Below are positions 55,890 to 64,000 of a stretch of DNA of 64,000 bases, piece by piece (positions within the stretch are counted from its first letter, which is position 1; every line of letters begins with the position of its first letter). This DNA is from Nitrospinaceae bacterium UBA7883. GTDB taxonomy: Bacteria; Nitrospinota_A; UBA7883. Under the pieces are notes generated by a model. It saw only the letters and a program-made list of their open reading frames with translations. It ran no database searches and was not told the DNA's origin. Location: contig DLRR01000012.1 in assembly GCA_002500605.1 (NCBI GenBank), positions 124,001 to 188,000 on the forward strand. Direction: 5' to 3'. A program made the position numbers and the translations under genes.

Positions 55890-56432
55890 TTGAATTTCGT
55901 ACCAAAACAAATGTTTTTTACGCGTGGGGTAGGAACTCACCGTGCTGAATTACGGTCCTTTGAATTGGCGCTTCGCGAGGCTGGAGTAGAGAAATGTAAC
56001 CTAGTTTATGTTTCATCTATTTTACCTCCAAAATGCAAAATAATTTCCAAGCGTGAAGGTCTTAAATTGCTAAAACCTGGTCAGATGACATTTTGCGTAA
56101 TGGCTAGAGTGGCTAGCAATGAACCACACAGGCTTATCTTTTCCTCAATCGGTTGTGCTGTTCCATCTGACAAAAACAGTTATGGCTATTTGAGTGAACA
56201 TCATGGATTTGGTCAAACAGAACAAGCGGCGGGGGATTATGCAGAAGACTTAGCTGCTGCCATGTTGGCTTCCACTCTAGGTATTGAATTTGACGAGGAC
56301 AAAGCTTGGGACGAAAAAAAAGAAGTTTTCAGGATGTCCAACAAAATTGTAAAAACAAAAAACGTCACCCAATCAGCTATTGTTAAAAAGAATTACACAA
56401 CTGTTGTGGCTGCTGCCGTCTTCATACTTTGA
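55890..56432 (+). CDS. pdaD: Pyruvoyl-dependent arginine decarboxylase
   Basis: 180 aa. Makes agmatine and CO2 from arginine using a pyruvoyl group formed by self-cleavage. The cleavage site is the Ser-Ser pair in VSSILPP (about 42-43), with the upstream chain NFVPKQMFFTRGVGTH. It starts at a TTG with AGAGAGG upstream. Agmatine is a polyamine precursor, so this may feed the deoxyhypusine-synthase-like enzyme at 14-1093. Histidine decarboxylase of the same fold is unlikely given the N-terminal sequence. The C-terminus is longer than in the archaeal enzyme. Confidence 0.9.
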   Translation: MNFVPKQMFFTRGVGTHRAELRSFELALREAGVEKCNLVYVSSILPPKCKIISKREGLKLLKPGQMTFCVMARVASNEPHRLIFSSIGCAVPSDKNSYGYLSEHHGFGQTEQAAGDYAEDLAAAMLASTLGIEFDEDKAWDEKKEVFRMSNKIVKTKNVTQSAIVKKNYTTVVAAAVFIL

Positions 56433-56470
56433 TGAGAATGATAGCTAAGTTTACTGTAGTGTTTAAACAA

Positions 56471-57481
56471 CTATTCTTCAGTTAATTTCTCAGCAATTTG
56501 CACCGCATTGAGTGCTGCACCTTTTCGAATGTTATCGGCTACTACCCACAGATTGAGCCCGTTTTCGACTGTATTGTCATCTCGAATTCTACCCACATAA
56601 ACCAGGTCCTTCCCAGCAGCATCTATAGCCATCGGGTATTTGAAATGTTCTGTATTATCCACCACTTCAATACCTTGCGATGAGGAAAGAATGGTCTTAG
56701 CTTGATCGGCAGAAAGAGGCTTCTCGAACTCCAAATTCACCGATTCACAGTGACAGTAAAATATTGGTACTCGCACTGTTGTAGCGGTTAATTCTATGGA
56801 GTAATCTTCCATGATTTTTTTTGTTTCATTGACCATTTTTAATTCTTCATTAGTATAGCCAGTGTCGTCAAATACATCTATATGCGGGATACAGTTGAAT
56901 GCGATTTGATATGGAAACTTTACAGGATTAATGTCTTGCATTGAAAAAACCTGTCTAGTTTGTTCTGATAGTTCATTAATCGCCTGTTTTCCAGCCCCTG
57001 AAACAGACTGATACGTTGATACCACGACTCTTTTAACCCTCGCAATATCGTGCAGCGGCTTTAAAACCAATACCATTTGAATTGTGGCGCAGTTTGGGTT
57101 AGCTATTATCCCATTGTGCCTACCAACCGAATGGCCATTTACTTCTGGTACAATTAAAGGAACTTCAGGATCATTCCTAAAAGCTGAAGAATTGTCTACT
57201 ACCACCGCACCAGCATCCACAGCTACTCGTGCAAACTCTCTGCTCCTTATCGCACCTGCTGAGAACAACGCAATATCCACCCCTGAGAAAGAATCGGTTG
57301 TGAGTTCCTCCACCACACATTGCTCTCCCATAAAGTCAATGTTAATGCCAGCTGACCGGCTGGAAGCAAGAAGTTTGATCTCATTAATTGGGAAGTTTCT
57401 TTGTGCGAGTATTTTTATCATCTCCTCACCAACAGCCCCAGTGGCTCCAACCACAGCAACGTTATACAATTTAGCGCTCAC
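56471..57481 (-). CDS. asd: Aspartate-semialdehyde dehydrogenase
   Basis: NADP enzyme at the branch to lysine, threonine and methionine. 336 aa. GATGAVGEEM (about 12-21) binds NADP, the catalytic Cys is in NPNCATIQ (about 129-136) and VPIFYCHCESVN contains the active-site His. It starts at a GTG at 57481, seven bases after AAGGT. Convergent with the arginine decarboxylase gene; leuB lies 42 bases upstream on the same strand. Confidence 0.96.
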   Translation of the reverse strand: MSAKLYNVAVVGATGAVGEEMIKILAQRNFPINEIKLLASSRSAGINIDFMGEQCVVEELTTDSFSGVDIALFSAGAIRSREFARVAVDAGAVVVDNSSAFRNDPEVPLIVPEVNGHSVGRHNGIIANPNCATIQMVLVLKPLHDIARVKRVVVSTYQSVSGAGKQAINELSEQTRQVFSMQDINPVKFPYQIAFNCIPHIDVFDDTGYTNEELKMVNETKKIMEDYSIELTATTVRVPIFYCHCESVNLEFEKPLSADQAKTILSSSQGIEVVDNTEHFKYPMAIDAAGKDLVYVGRIRDDNTVENGLNLWVVADNIRKGAALNAVQIAEKLTEE

Positions 57482-57523
57482 ATGAAATACCTTTCAACGT
57501 CTTGTTTTACTATACAAAAGTTC

Positions 57524-58630
57524 TTATTTGATGGACGAGGCAATTAGCTGACCCATTTCTTTCGTTCCCACTTGTTTCATCCCCTTAGTATAAATGTCTT
57601 GAGTCCTATAGCCACCATTTAACACATTTTGTATTGCGTCTTCTATGTCTTTGGCAGCATCTGGATACCCAAAAGTATATTTCATCATCATTGCCACAGA
57701 TAGGATTATGGCTATGGGGTTTGCTTTGTTTTGGTCTGCAATATCCGGTGCAGAGCCATGTACTGGTTCATACATTCCTTTATAACCATAATCAAGATTA
57801 TCTCGAATGTGCTTTTCCGACCCCAAAGAAGCTGAAGGAAGCATACCAATGCTACCAGTTAGCATCGCCGCCTCATCGGAAAGAATATCACCGAACAAGT
57901 TAGTTGTAACTATTACATCAAATTGCCTTGGATATCTGACAAGTTGCATAGCACAATTATCAACATACATATGTGAAAGATCTACATCCTTATAATCATT
58001 GTGAACTTCTGTTACTACCCTACGCCAAAGCTCGGTGCTTTCTAGAACATTGGCTTTGTCGACACTACAAACCCTCTTATTTCTTATTTGGGCCATTTCA
58101 AACGCTACCCTTGCAATGCGTTCAATTTCAGGCGTTGTGTAAACCAAGGTATTAATGCCTTTCTCAACACCATCTTTATTCTTGGTGACACCTTTTGGCT
58201 CACCAAAATATATTCCCCCAACAAGTTCACGAACTACCATAATATCTATGCCTTCTACCACCTCACGTTTGAGTGTAGAAGAATCAATTAGTGCAGGGTC
58301 TATTTTTGCTGGTCTCAGGTTTGCAAAAAGATCTAGCTTCGCCCGCAGACCAAGAAGTGCTCTTTCCGGACGAACTGAATAGTCAAGTGATTCCCATTGA
58401 GGTCCACCAACTGCGGCAAGCAGGATAGCGTCACTATCTATGGCAAGCTGAAGAGTGTCGTCAGGTAACGGATTTCCACATTTTTCATAAGCTACACCAC
58501 CAACTAAAGCTTTTTCAATTTCAATACTAAACCCGTACTTATGGTTTACCACATCCAAAATTTTAATGGCTTCCTCAGCAATTTCCTCACCAATCCCATC
58601 CCCAGGGAAAACAGCAATTTTCTCAGTCAT
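57524..58630 (-). CDS. leuB: 3-isopropylmalate dehydrogenase
   Basis: Oxidative decarboxylation in leucine synthesis. I use the ATG at 58630, giving MTEKIAVFPGDGIGEE and 368 residues; the frame opens at a TTG at 58663. Signature ITTNLFGDILSDEAAM-type motif appears as VTTNLFGDILSDEAA (about 240), with substrate-binding Arg residues in RPERALLGLRAKL. The tartrate/isopropylmalate family is told apart here by the leucine-type phosphate-free binding pocket only weakly, but asd as neighbour fits amino-acid synthesis. Confidence 0.94.
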   Translation of the reverse strand: MTEKIAVFPGDGIGEEIAEEAIKILDVVNHKYGFSIEIEKALVGGVAYEKCGNPLPDDTLQLAIDSDAILLAAVGGPQWESLDYSVRPERALLGLRAKLDLFANLRPAKIDPALIDSSTLKREVVEGIDIMVVRELVGGIYFGEPKGVTKNKDGVEKGINTLVYTTPEIERIARVAFEMAQIRNKRVCSVDKANVLESTELWRRVVTEVHNDYKDVDLSHMYVDNCAMQLVRYPRQFDVIVTTNLFGDILSDEAAMLTGSIGMLPSASLGSEKHIRDNLDYGYKGMYEPVHGSAPDIADQNKANPIAIILSVAMMMKYTFGYPDAAKDIEDAIQNVLNGGYRTQDIYTKGMKQVGTKEMGQLIASSIK

Positions 58631-58663
58631 CGTAGAGATATCCTTCAGATTGAAAAGGAGCAA

Positions 58664-58975
58664 TTTTAACAGAGCCGAATAAAACCTGGCAATATTTTGT
58701 TACTTTTTTATTACAAATCGTTATCAAACAAATATTTAACATGGAGTGGGTAATACAAATTCTCGTATTTTATCTATACAAATTGCTTTGTGGCGTTAAA
58801 TTTAATCATAATATTGGTTGCATCTAATTACCAGATAATTGTAGACTCAAAAGGTGAAAGTAAGGCTAATTAGCTTGTAACAAAGTTTCAGGCACATTTA
58901 TCGTTTATCTACGAATGGTGATTCGAACAGTCGCTCATAGTTAAAAGCATTCATGATATTAGAGCTACTGCTAGG
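58664..58975. other. Intergenic, A+T rich, no clear gene
   Basis: About 310 bases between leuB and the small regulator, very A+T rich. It should contain the leuB promoter on minus and the regulator promoter on plus. A 28-codon frame at 58741 is the longest ATG frame I noticed on the plus strand and has no recognisable product. I see no tRNA or repeat. Confidence 0.35.
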
Positions 58976-59188
58976 ATGGTGGAGGGTACAGTGAAGCATC
59001 CAAACAAGGTTAAAGAATTTCGGGATAACCTTATGTTATCAAAAGCAGAGCTTGCCAGAAAAGCCGGTATTTCTGTTCAGACACTTAACAGAATCGAAAG
59101 TGGTGAGGCATGCCGTGTTGATACACAAAGAAAAATACTGGAAGCGTTAGACGTTAAAGTAGAAAATAAGAATAGTATTTTCTCTTAA
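58976..59188 (+). CDS. Small XRE-family helix-turn-helix regulator
   Basis: 70 aa, essentially one HTH_3 domain: KVKEFRDNLMLSKAELARKA, then GISVQTLNRIESG and a closing helix with ILEALDV. It probably binds DNA as a dimer. Two starts are possible: the ATG at 58976, or the GTG at 58991 preceded by GGAGGG. It stands alone between leuB and the ETF operon, so its target is not evident; many such single-domain proteins are autoregulatory. Confidence 0.85.
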   Translation: MVEGTVKHPNKVKEFRDNLMLSKAELARKAGISVQTLNRIESGEACRVDTQRKILEALDVKVENKNSIFS

Positions 59189-59254
59189 TGGAGAAAGCAC
59201 TGCGTACTTTCTATATGCAACCCTGCTATTAAGACGATTTCAACATCATTTTAT

Positions 59255-60964
59255 TTACATACCTGAAAAATCTGGCCCATAACCATGCATAGCCGCATTT
59301 ACTCTTAGGTTGGAGTTGGGGCAAACAATTTCGCAGGTTCTACATTGCACACAATTCTCTAAAGCCATGCTGTGGTACCTATAGTCACCATTATCAAGGG
59401 TCTGGTGAACGTCTGCTGTGCAATCCCCAACACATGGTGTTTTATAACCAGCTGCATCGTATTCCTTAATACAGTTTGCACAAACATTGGCATCAAGTTC
59501 GTCTATATGGTTGTTATCTTCTTCGTAGTGAGTATTAGCGTAAAACACAACGTCGGCAGTCGAATACAAAAGTGAATGGTCAAACCCTACCGGCGATTCC
59601 TTTTCAGCTTTTTTGAACCCTTTACTGACACTTAAACGGTCTTCCTCGTAAACGACAGGGCCTTTATCGGAAGGATTTTCTATCATTTTTTTTGCATTTA
59701 ATAGTTCCAATGATCCAAAAGGGTCCTTTATTCCCATCTTCATAACAGCATACCAGGGAGCTTTACCAGCGTTTATAGAATCTATTATTCCAGGGATTAC
59801 TTTTTTGTTTAGTTCTGGATAGTCCACAAAGGCCTGCCTAAAGTAGCGAGAATTCCTGATCTCTTGGCCGACCCATCCGTTCATAAGATTTTCTTGGAAT
59901 AAGCCTAGCGCAGTACCTGAAAAATCACCATCTTCCAAGGCTTTTAGTACAGATTCAGCTGCTTGGTATCCACTTTCCATAGCTTTATCCACTCCTGAAA
60001 ACCGCTTAACATCCAGCGTTCCACAAGCATCACCTAATAGAATAGCTCCATCAACAGCAAACTTTTCAGGCATAGAATAGTAGCCGCCTTCAGGCAAAAT
60101 AGCAGCACCATACTTAATAAGTTTGCCTCCACGAATCATATCCTGCACATAGTGGTGTTTTTTTAACTCTTGCAAGATTTGTGGAGGCTCAATATTTGGG
60201 TTCTGAAAAGCACAACTAAGAACCATACCAATGGCTAGTTTATTATTTTTGCATCCATAAATGAATCCCCCCCCAAAGTGACCCGGTTCCATAGGATATC
60301 CGATGGTATGCCATACCTTCCCTTCGTAGCTTTCATTTGTCTCCCATACCTCTTTAACACCAACGGAATAAATTTGTGGGTTATTACTCAAATTGAATTT
60401 TGTAACGATTTCACGACTTAAAAAGCCCTTGTCACCGAAAGAAATAACATTGCCATAGCAAATATCGCTTTCATCATCACCTGTGTCATCTACGCGAACG
60501 CCGATCACACGGTTTCCGTCGTAGATTATACTTGTGGCAGCAAAGCCGGGGAAAACATCGACGATGGCCCCATCTTTCCCTTGCTCAAGCTCTTTGATCT
60601 GTCTCACCATATAGGTAGCCAAATCTGAGAGATTTAAAATCGCGTAACCTTCTTTTTTAAAATAAGGTGGAGTGGCAAAGCTAGGTAAGTTTTCCCAACG
60701 CCTCGCACTTACCAACGAAAGGTTGCTCTCTTGGACGATGCCTTGCAGGGGAAAATCTGAATTCATCCAGTTGGGAAATAGTTTTGAAATTACTCTAGGG
60801 TTTGAAACTGCGCCCGATAACAAGTGAGAACCAACCGCTTTCCCTTTTTCAAATATAGCAATTTTTATCGGTTTTTTTGCCAACTGCAACAGTCTGTATG
60901 CCAGAGTAAGGTTGGCTGGGCCAGCTCCCACTAATACGACATCGTATTTAATACACTCGGACAC
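59255..60964 (-). CDS. Electron transfer flavoprotein-quinone oxidoreductase
   Basis: Membrane-associated FAD/[4Fe-4S] enzyme passing electrons from ETF to quinone. 569 aa. FAD motif LVGAGPANLTLAYRL (about 11-25), a quinone-binding middle region, and a C-terminal Fe-S domain with CVQCRTCEIVCPN (about 538-550) plus extra Cys upstream (CANCIKE, CVGDC). Starts at a GTG with GAGGAG. It follows etfB-etfA by 65 bases, so the three form an operon for fatty acid or amino acid oxidation. Confidence 0.93.
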   Translation of the reverse strand: MSECIKYDVVLVGAGPANLTLAYRLLQLAKKPIKIAIFEKGKAVGSHLLSGAVSNPRVISKLFPNWMNSDFPLQGIVQESNLSLVSARRWENLPSFATPPYFKKEGYAILNLSDLATYMVRQIKELEQGKDGAIVDVFPGFAATSIIYDGNRVIGVRVDDTGDDESDICYGNVISFGDKGFLSREIVTKFNLSNNPQIYSVGVKEVWETNESYEGKVWHTIGYPMEPGHFGGGFIYGCKNNKLAIGMVLSCAFQNPNIEPPQILQELKKHHYVQDMIRGGKLIKYGAAILPEGGYYSMPEKFAVDGAILLGDACGTLDVKRFSGVDKAMESGYQAAESVLKALEDGDFSGTALGLFQENLMNGWVGQEIRNSRYFRQAFVDYPELNKKVIPGIIDSINAGKAPWYAVMKMGIKDPFGSLELLNAKKMIENPSDKGPVVYEEDRLSVSKGFKKAEKESPVGFDHSLLYSTADVVFYANTHYEEDNNHIDELDANVCANCIKEYDAAGYKTPCVGDCTADVHQTLDNGDYRYHSMALENCVQCRTCEIVCPNSNLRVNAAMHGYGPDFSGM

Positions 60965-61029
60965 TTATTTCTCCTCTGCCATTACATTTCACTATTTCAA
61001 GTTACAATAAATATTGTCCAATATAATGT

Positions 61030-62082
61030 TCAATTTCCCATCACTTTCTTAAACTGTTCCTTGAGTAATGGTACAACTTCGTACAAATCACCCACAATTC
61101 CGTAATGGGCAAACTGAAATATAGGCGCATTTTCATCTTTATTTACAGCAATAATGGTTTCAGAATTACTAATACCGACCCTATGTTGGATTGCACCAGA
61201 TATTCCTAAGGCTATGTATACAACAGGACGAACTGTCTTTCCTGTCTGTCCTACCTGATGAGCATATGGTATCCACCCCGAGTCCACTGCCTTTCTAGAA
61301 GCGCCAATAGCGGAATCGTTGAAAATAGTGGAGAAGTCCTTTAACAGGTTAAAGCCTTCCTCACCACCAAGCCCAAATCCACCAGAAACAATAACCTTGG
61401 CTTTCACAAGATCAAGGTCTTTTGAAACCTCCCTTATTGTTTCGATAACTTTCACACGGAAATCGGATTTGTCAAACTCTACTTTCATGGGAATAATTTC
61501 CCCAGACCGCTTTGTATTTACCCGGGACGGAATCATTGCACCCGCCCTAGCGGTAGCCATCTGTGGATTCTTCCATGGACCCAAGATTCTGGCCTTAAGG
61601 CTTTCTCCAAAACTTGGGCGAATAGCATACAGACAGTTTTTAAATGTCCCAATTTTAGATGGGTCAGCTTTCCCCTTATGGGTATACTCACCTATATCGA
61701 GTTCTGTACAGTCGGCTGTAAGACCAGTTTCAAAGTAAGCAGCAATTCTTGGCGCAAGATCACGCCCAAGAGTTGTGGCTCCACAAAGCACAATGTGTGG
61801 AGGCTTTTCGAAGGAATTAAGTACAGCTATAGCGGCCCGCCTGTAAGTTAAGGTCGTATATTCTTTCAATTCAGGCTGGTCCACTATGTAAACCTCATCA
61901 GCCCCTCTCTCAATCAAAATCTGTGGAATATCTTTTAGGTTGTGGCCCATTACAAGCGCCTGAACTTTAACACCGAGTTTTTCAGCTAACTCTTTGGCCG
62001 CTCCTAATAATTCCATCGAAACAGGCCTCAAGTCGTTTTGAATTTGGTCTGCTATAACAAACACATTTTCAAAGTTATTCAC
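61030..62082 (-). CDS. etfA: Electron transfer flavoprotein subunit alpha
   Basis: Large ETF subunit, 350 aa. The N-terminal Rossmann-like domain is followed by the C-terminal FAD-binding domain with SGGFGLGGEEGFNL (about 234), GASRKAVDSGW (about 258), QVGQTGKTV and the LGISGAIQH loop. Its GTG start overlaps the etfB stop (GTGA). Confidence 0.96.
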   Translation of the reverse strand: MNNFENVFVIADQIQNDLRPVSMELLGAAKELAEKLGVKVQALVMGHNLKDIPQILIERGADEVYIVDQPELKEYTTLTYRRAAIAVLNSFEKPPHIVLCGATTLGRDLAPRIAAYFETGLTADCTELDIGEYTHKGKADPSKIGTFKNCLYAIRPSFGESLKARILGPWKNPQMATARAGAMIPSRVNTKRSGEIIPMKVEFDKSDFRVKVIETIREVSKDLDLVKAKVIVSGGFGLGGEEGFNLLKDFSTIFNDSAIGASRKAVDSGWIPYAHQVGQTGKTVRPVVYIALGISGAIQHRVGISNSETIIAVNKDENAPIFQFAHYGIVGDLYEVVPLLKEQFKKVMGN

Positions 62083-62924
62083 CGGACATATTCCTCAATT
62101 CCACGTCCCTCTGTACTAAGACAGTCAACTAGTGTTTCAACTTCTTTTGATACGGCTGCCCCTTTAAACAACCTGCAAGATCCCCCCTTTTCCCCAATTT
62201 TCCATGTCTTTCCAACAACTGTCGGGGAACCAACAAGCCCGACCTTTTTTGGGTCGGCATTGATCTTGTCAAGATCCAAAAGTTGTATTCTCTCTTTTTT
62301 AGCTTGCTCGTCGCGAAGCAGCTCTTTTGATCTATACACATTGGCAAACTGTTTGTGCTCTAGCCTGGTAGCTGAGTTGGCTACAGTCACAAGTATAGGC
62401 ATCGGTGCCTCGAGTTTCTGCACTCCGCCATCAATGATCCTACTGGCTTTTACTTTTCCATTTTCTACTATTAAGTCTTCGCAGTAGGTAATCTGAGGGT
62501 AGTTAAGACGTTCCGCAATCTGCGGTCCAGTTTGAGCTGTATCGCCATCTGTGGTTTGGAGCCCGGTAAAGACTATGTCAACATCTTTTATGTATTCTAT
62601 GCATTTAAACAATGCATAAGCAGTAGCCAAAGTGTCGGAAGCAGCAAGGCGTTTATCGCTTAATAGAAAGCCTTTGTCGGCACCATGTTCAATTGCGTCA
62701 AATAAAACTTCTATGGCAGGAGGCGGTCCCATTGAAATCGCAATAATCACACCCCCATGTTCGGCTCGCAACTCCAAAGCCTTTTGAAGCGCAAACTTAT
62801 CAAAAGGATTTATCATCCTTTTGGCTCTCGCTCTGTCAACCGTTCCGTCGGGGTTTACTCCTGCGACACTTGAAGTATCTGGAACCTGTTTTATTAATAC
62901 AACAATTTTTAACTCGTCGCTCAT
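62079..62924 (-). CDS. etfB: Electron transfer flavoprotein subunit beta
   Basis: Small ETF subunit, 281 aa. VVLIKQVPDTS near the N-terminus, NPFDKFALQKALELR (about 40-54), and the nucleotide-binding FTGLQTTDGDTAQTGP (about 116-131). ATG start. First gene of the etfB-etfA-ETF-QO operon. The spacer to the divergent Sua5 gene is about 155 bases. Confidence 0.96.
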   Translation of the reverse strand: MSDELKIVVLIKQVPDTSSVAGVNPDGTVDRARAKRMINPFDKFALQKALELRAEHGGVIIAISMGPPPAIEVLFDAIEHGADKGFLLSDKRLAASDTLATAYALFKCIEYIKDVDIVFTGLQTTDGDTAQTGPQIAERLNYPQITYCEDLIVENGKVKASRIIDGGVQKLEAPMPILVTVANSATRLEHKQFANVYRSKELLRDEQAKKERIQLLDLDKINADPKKVGLVGSPTVVGKTWKIGEKGGSCRLFKGAAVSKEVETLVDCLSTEGRGIEEYVR

Positions 62925-63026
62925 TCAACCCTTATCCATCCTAGCAAGAAAACACGCTATACTAGGCAACAGCTAATTAAAAACGTAGGATATTGCCACA
63001 ATACAATATCTATTAAAAGCAAAATT

Positions 63027-63055
63027 TTGACAACACAAATAATATAATCTAATAT
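63027..63055 (+). promoter_or_regulatory. Sigma70-type promoter for the Sua5 gene
   Basis: Perfect TTGACA (63027-63032), 17-base spacer, then TAATAT (63050-63055, 4 of 6 to TATAAT). The coding start is 25 bases further on. Predicted by eye. Confidence 0.5.
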
Positions 63056-63079
63056 CCGCCTATTTGGACTGCCCCATAA

Positions 63080-63688
63080 ATGAAGGTTATCAATATTGAC
63101 CAACACAGATCTCTTAATAAACAGTTAAAAAGCGTGATAACTAAGACCAGGCTGGATACCGTTTTTATCTACCCAACAGACACCATATATGGTCTAGGAT
63201 GCAACATTTTCTCAAAAGAAGCCATAAACCGAATTTCCAATATCAAAAAACGATCCCAAAACACGCCATTTTCATTTATTTGTAAGGATATAACTCAAGT
63301 TAGTGAATTCGCTGTTATTGCTGACTGGGCTTATGGAATGATTAATAATTGTTTACCAGGACCATATACTTTCATTCTTGAAGCTAGAAAAACTAATATT
63401 CCAACGAATATGTTGGGTGAACGAAATACAGTTGGAGTGAGAATACCTGGAAACAACGTCTGCCAAACAATACTTGAGCTAATAGAGCAACCCATACTCT
63501 CTACATCTGTAAACCTTTCTGGGCAAGAACCAATTCACGACCCTAGTCAATTCCCAAAAGAATTTTTAAGTAAAGTTGACGTCATCATATCTGCAGGACT
63601 ACTTGAAAATAAGCCCTCCACTGTGATAGATATAAGTGGCTCTAAGCCGATTTTAATAAGGGCTGGTAAAGGGGAAATTCCCTGGTGA
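63080..63688 (+). CDS. L-threonylcarbamoyladenylate synthase (Sua5/YciO/TsaC family)
   Basis: 202 aa. Makes threonylcarbamoyl-AMP for the t6A37 modification of tRNA. The family pattern is present: FIYPTDTIYGLGCNIFS (about 29-45), then KRSQNTPFSFICKD, PGPYTFIL, and STSVNLSGQEP (about 140-150). It is shorter than full Sua5, closer to the YciO/TsaC length; YciO-type proteins have lower activity, so the subfamily is uncertain. Encoded just upstream of thrS. Confidence 0.88.
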   Translation: MKVINIDQHRSLNKQLKSVITKTRLDTVFIYPTDTIYGLGCNIFSKEAINRISNIKKRSQNTPFSFICKDITQVSEFAVIADWAYGMINNCLPGPYTFILEARKTNIPTNMLGERNTVGVRIPGNNVCQTILELIEQPILSTSVNLSGQEPIHDPSQFPKEFLSKVDVIISAGLLENKPSTVIDISGSKPILIRAGKGEIPW

Positions 63689-63814
63689 CAAAATTTAGCT
63701 CCAAATTTAAACCTCTATTTCTGTTATTAACATAAAAGCAATAATCAATACGCTGTTTGTTCCCATTTAAATAAAAGGTAGGATGTGGAATGGTAAATAG
63801 TCCTCTGCATCCAC

Positions 63815-63820
63815 TATAAT
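63815..63820 (+). promoter_or_regulatory. -10 element upstream of thrS
   Basis: Perfect TATAAT at 63815-63820, about 43 bases before the ATG at 63863, but no good -35 at the right distance. Low-confidence call. Confidence 0.3.
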
Positions 63821-63862
63821 TACCCACTAGAAGGTGGAAAAAAACTAAGGAGACTAATACAT

Positions 63863-64000
63863 ATGCTCGATCTAAGTGCCGTCCGCCATTCGGCCGCGCA
63901 CATAATGGCCGAAGCCATACAAAGGCTATATCCAAAAGCTCAGTTTGCCTACGGACCTGAAACTGAGGAAGGTTTTTTCTATGATGTGAAAATACCCAAC
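63863..64000 (+). CDS. thrS: Threonyl-tRNA synthetase, N-terminal fragment without TGS domain
   Basis: The gene runs off the right edge after 46 codons. The first residues, LSAVRHSAAHIMAEAIQRLY, then GPETEEGFFYD, are the start of the second (editing, SAD-linked) domain of ThrS, which normally follows a TGS domain of about 60 residues. Here the ATG has AAGGAG ten bases upstream and no TGS-like coding lies before it, so the protein seems to begin directly at the editing region. The downstream catalytic domain is out of view, so an editing-only protein or an alanyl-tRNA-related protein is not fully excluded. Confidence 0.85.
   Translation, partial: MLDLSAVRHSAAHIMAEAIQRLYPKAQFAYGPETEEGFFYDVKIPN

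Noticed and set aside
63642..63935. 97-codon frame on minus between the Sua5 gene and thrS
   Set aside because: It is antisense to the Sua5 end and thrS start and has no recognisable domain.
1..64000. CRISPR, insertion sequences, prophage, tRNA or rRNA genes
   Set aside because: No direct repeat series, transposase, phage protein, cloverleaf or rRNA signature was seen anywhere in the window.

Overview
The window is ordinary bacterial chromosome from a diderm (Gram-negative) with a low to moderate G+C content. SurA-type periplasmic foldases, lipoproteins, an AsmA-like protein, a System I cytochrome c maturation operon (ccmABDC), SelA, an ETF/ETF-quinone oxidoreductase operon, a bactofilin and a radical SAM/DUF2344 fusion after rodA together suggest a deltaproteobacteria-grade lineage (Desulfobacterota, SAR324 or Nitrospinota-like). 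No rRNA or other marker gene lies in the window, so that placement is an inference. I saw no tRNA or rRNA gene, insertion sequence, prophage or CRISPR array.

Layout. 14-5146 (minus): a deoxyhypusine-synthase-like protein, then a redox operon (CCG-domain Fe-S protein, FAD oxidoreductase, aldehyde dehydrogenase) that looks richer in G+C than its surroundings. 5342-8645 (plus): a PTPS/QueD-family enzyme and an NfnAB/SudBA-type transhydrogenase pair. 8723-14700: dihydrolipoyl dehydrogenase, a NadC fused to an NFACT-R RNA-binding domain, an orphan radical SAM protein and SelA. 14893-24329 (minus): a cell-shape cluster (phosphomannomutase, PBP2, RodA, radical SAM/DUF2344), DusB and a Tat-type M48 protease lipoprotein. 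24543-32436 (plus): mfd, two parvulin/SurA chaperones, a PP-loop tRNA-thiolation enzyme and a NifS-type cysteine desulfurase. 32542-37520 (minus): GH57 glucanotransferase-like enzyme, hisD, hisC and a Nudix gene with a disrupted 5' end. 37670-40177: molybdenum-cofactor genes on both strands (mobA, moaE, moaD; mobB, moaC) with a tiny tatA between mobB and moaC. 40383-45695: a lipoprotein, bactofilin, recO, era and ccmABDC. 45943-50389 (plus): ffh, rpsP, khpA, rimM, trmD, RNA methyltransferase, rplS. 50503-56432 (plus): AsmA-like, PmtA-like methyltransferase, DUF3108, nadE, pyruvoyl arginine decarboxylase. 56471-62924 (mostly minus): asd, leuB, an XRE regulator on plus, ETF-QO, etfA, etfB. 63080-64000 (plus): a Sua5/TsaC protein and the start of a threonyl-tRNA synthetase that appears to lack its TGS domain.

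Themes. RNA and tRNA modification is prominent: DusB, TrmD, RimM, Sua5, the PP-loop thiolase with NifS, QueD-like, SelA and two proteins carrying NFACT-R-type domains. Redox metabolism is the second theme: NfnAB, ETF/ETF-QO, the Fe-S/flavoprotein/aldehyde dehydrogenase operon, cytochrome c and Moco biogenesis, and Tat export. The most unusual items are the NadC-NFACT-R fusion, the PP-loop/NFACT-R-like/NifS thiolation unit, the TGS-less ThrS, the CExxHGH PTPS, and two genes whose N-terminal coding sequence continues upstream of the annotated ATG without a usable start codon. Two short genes, tatA and ccmD, are easily missed.
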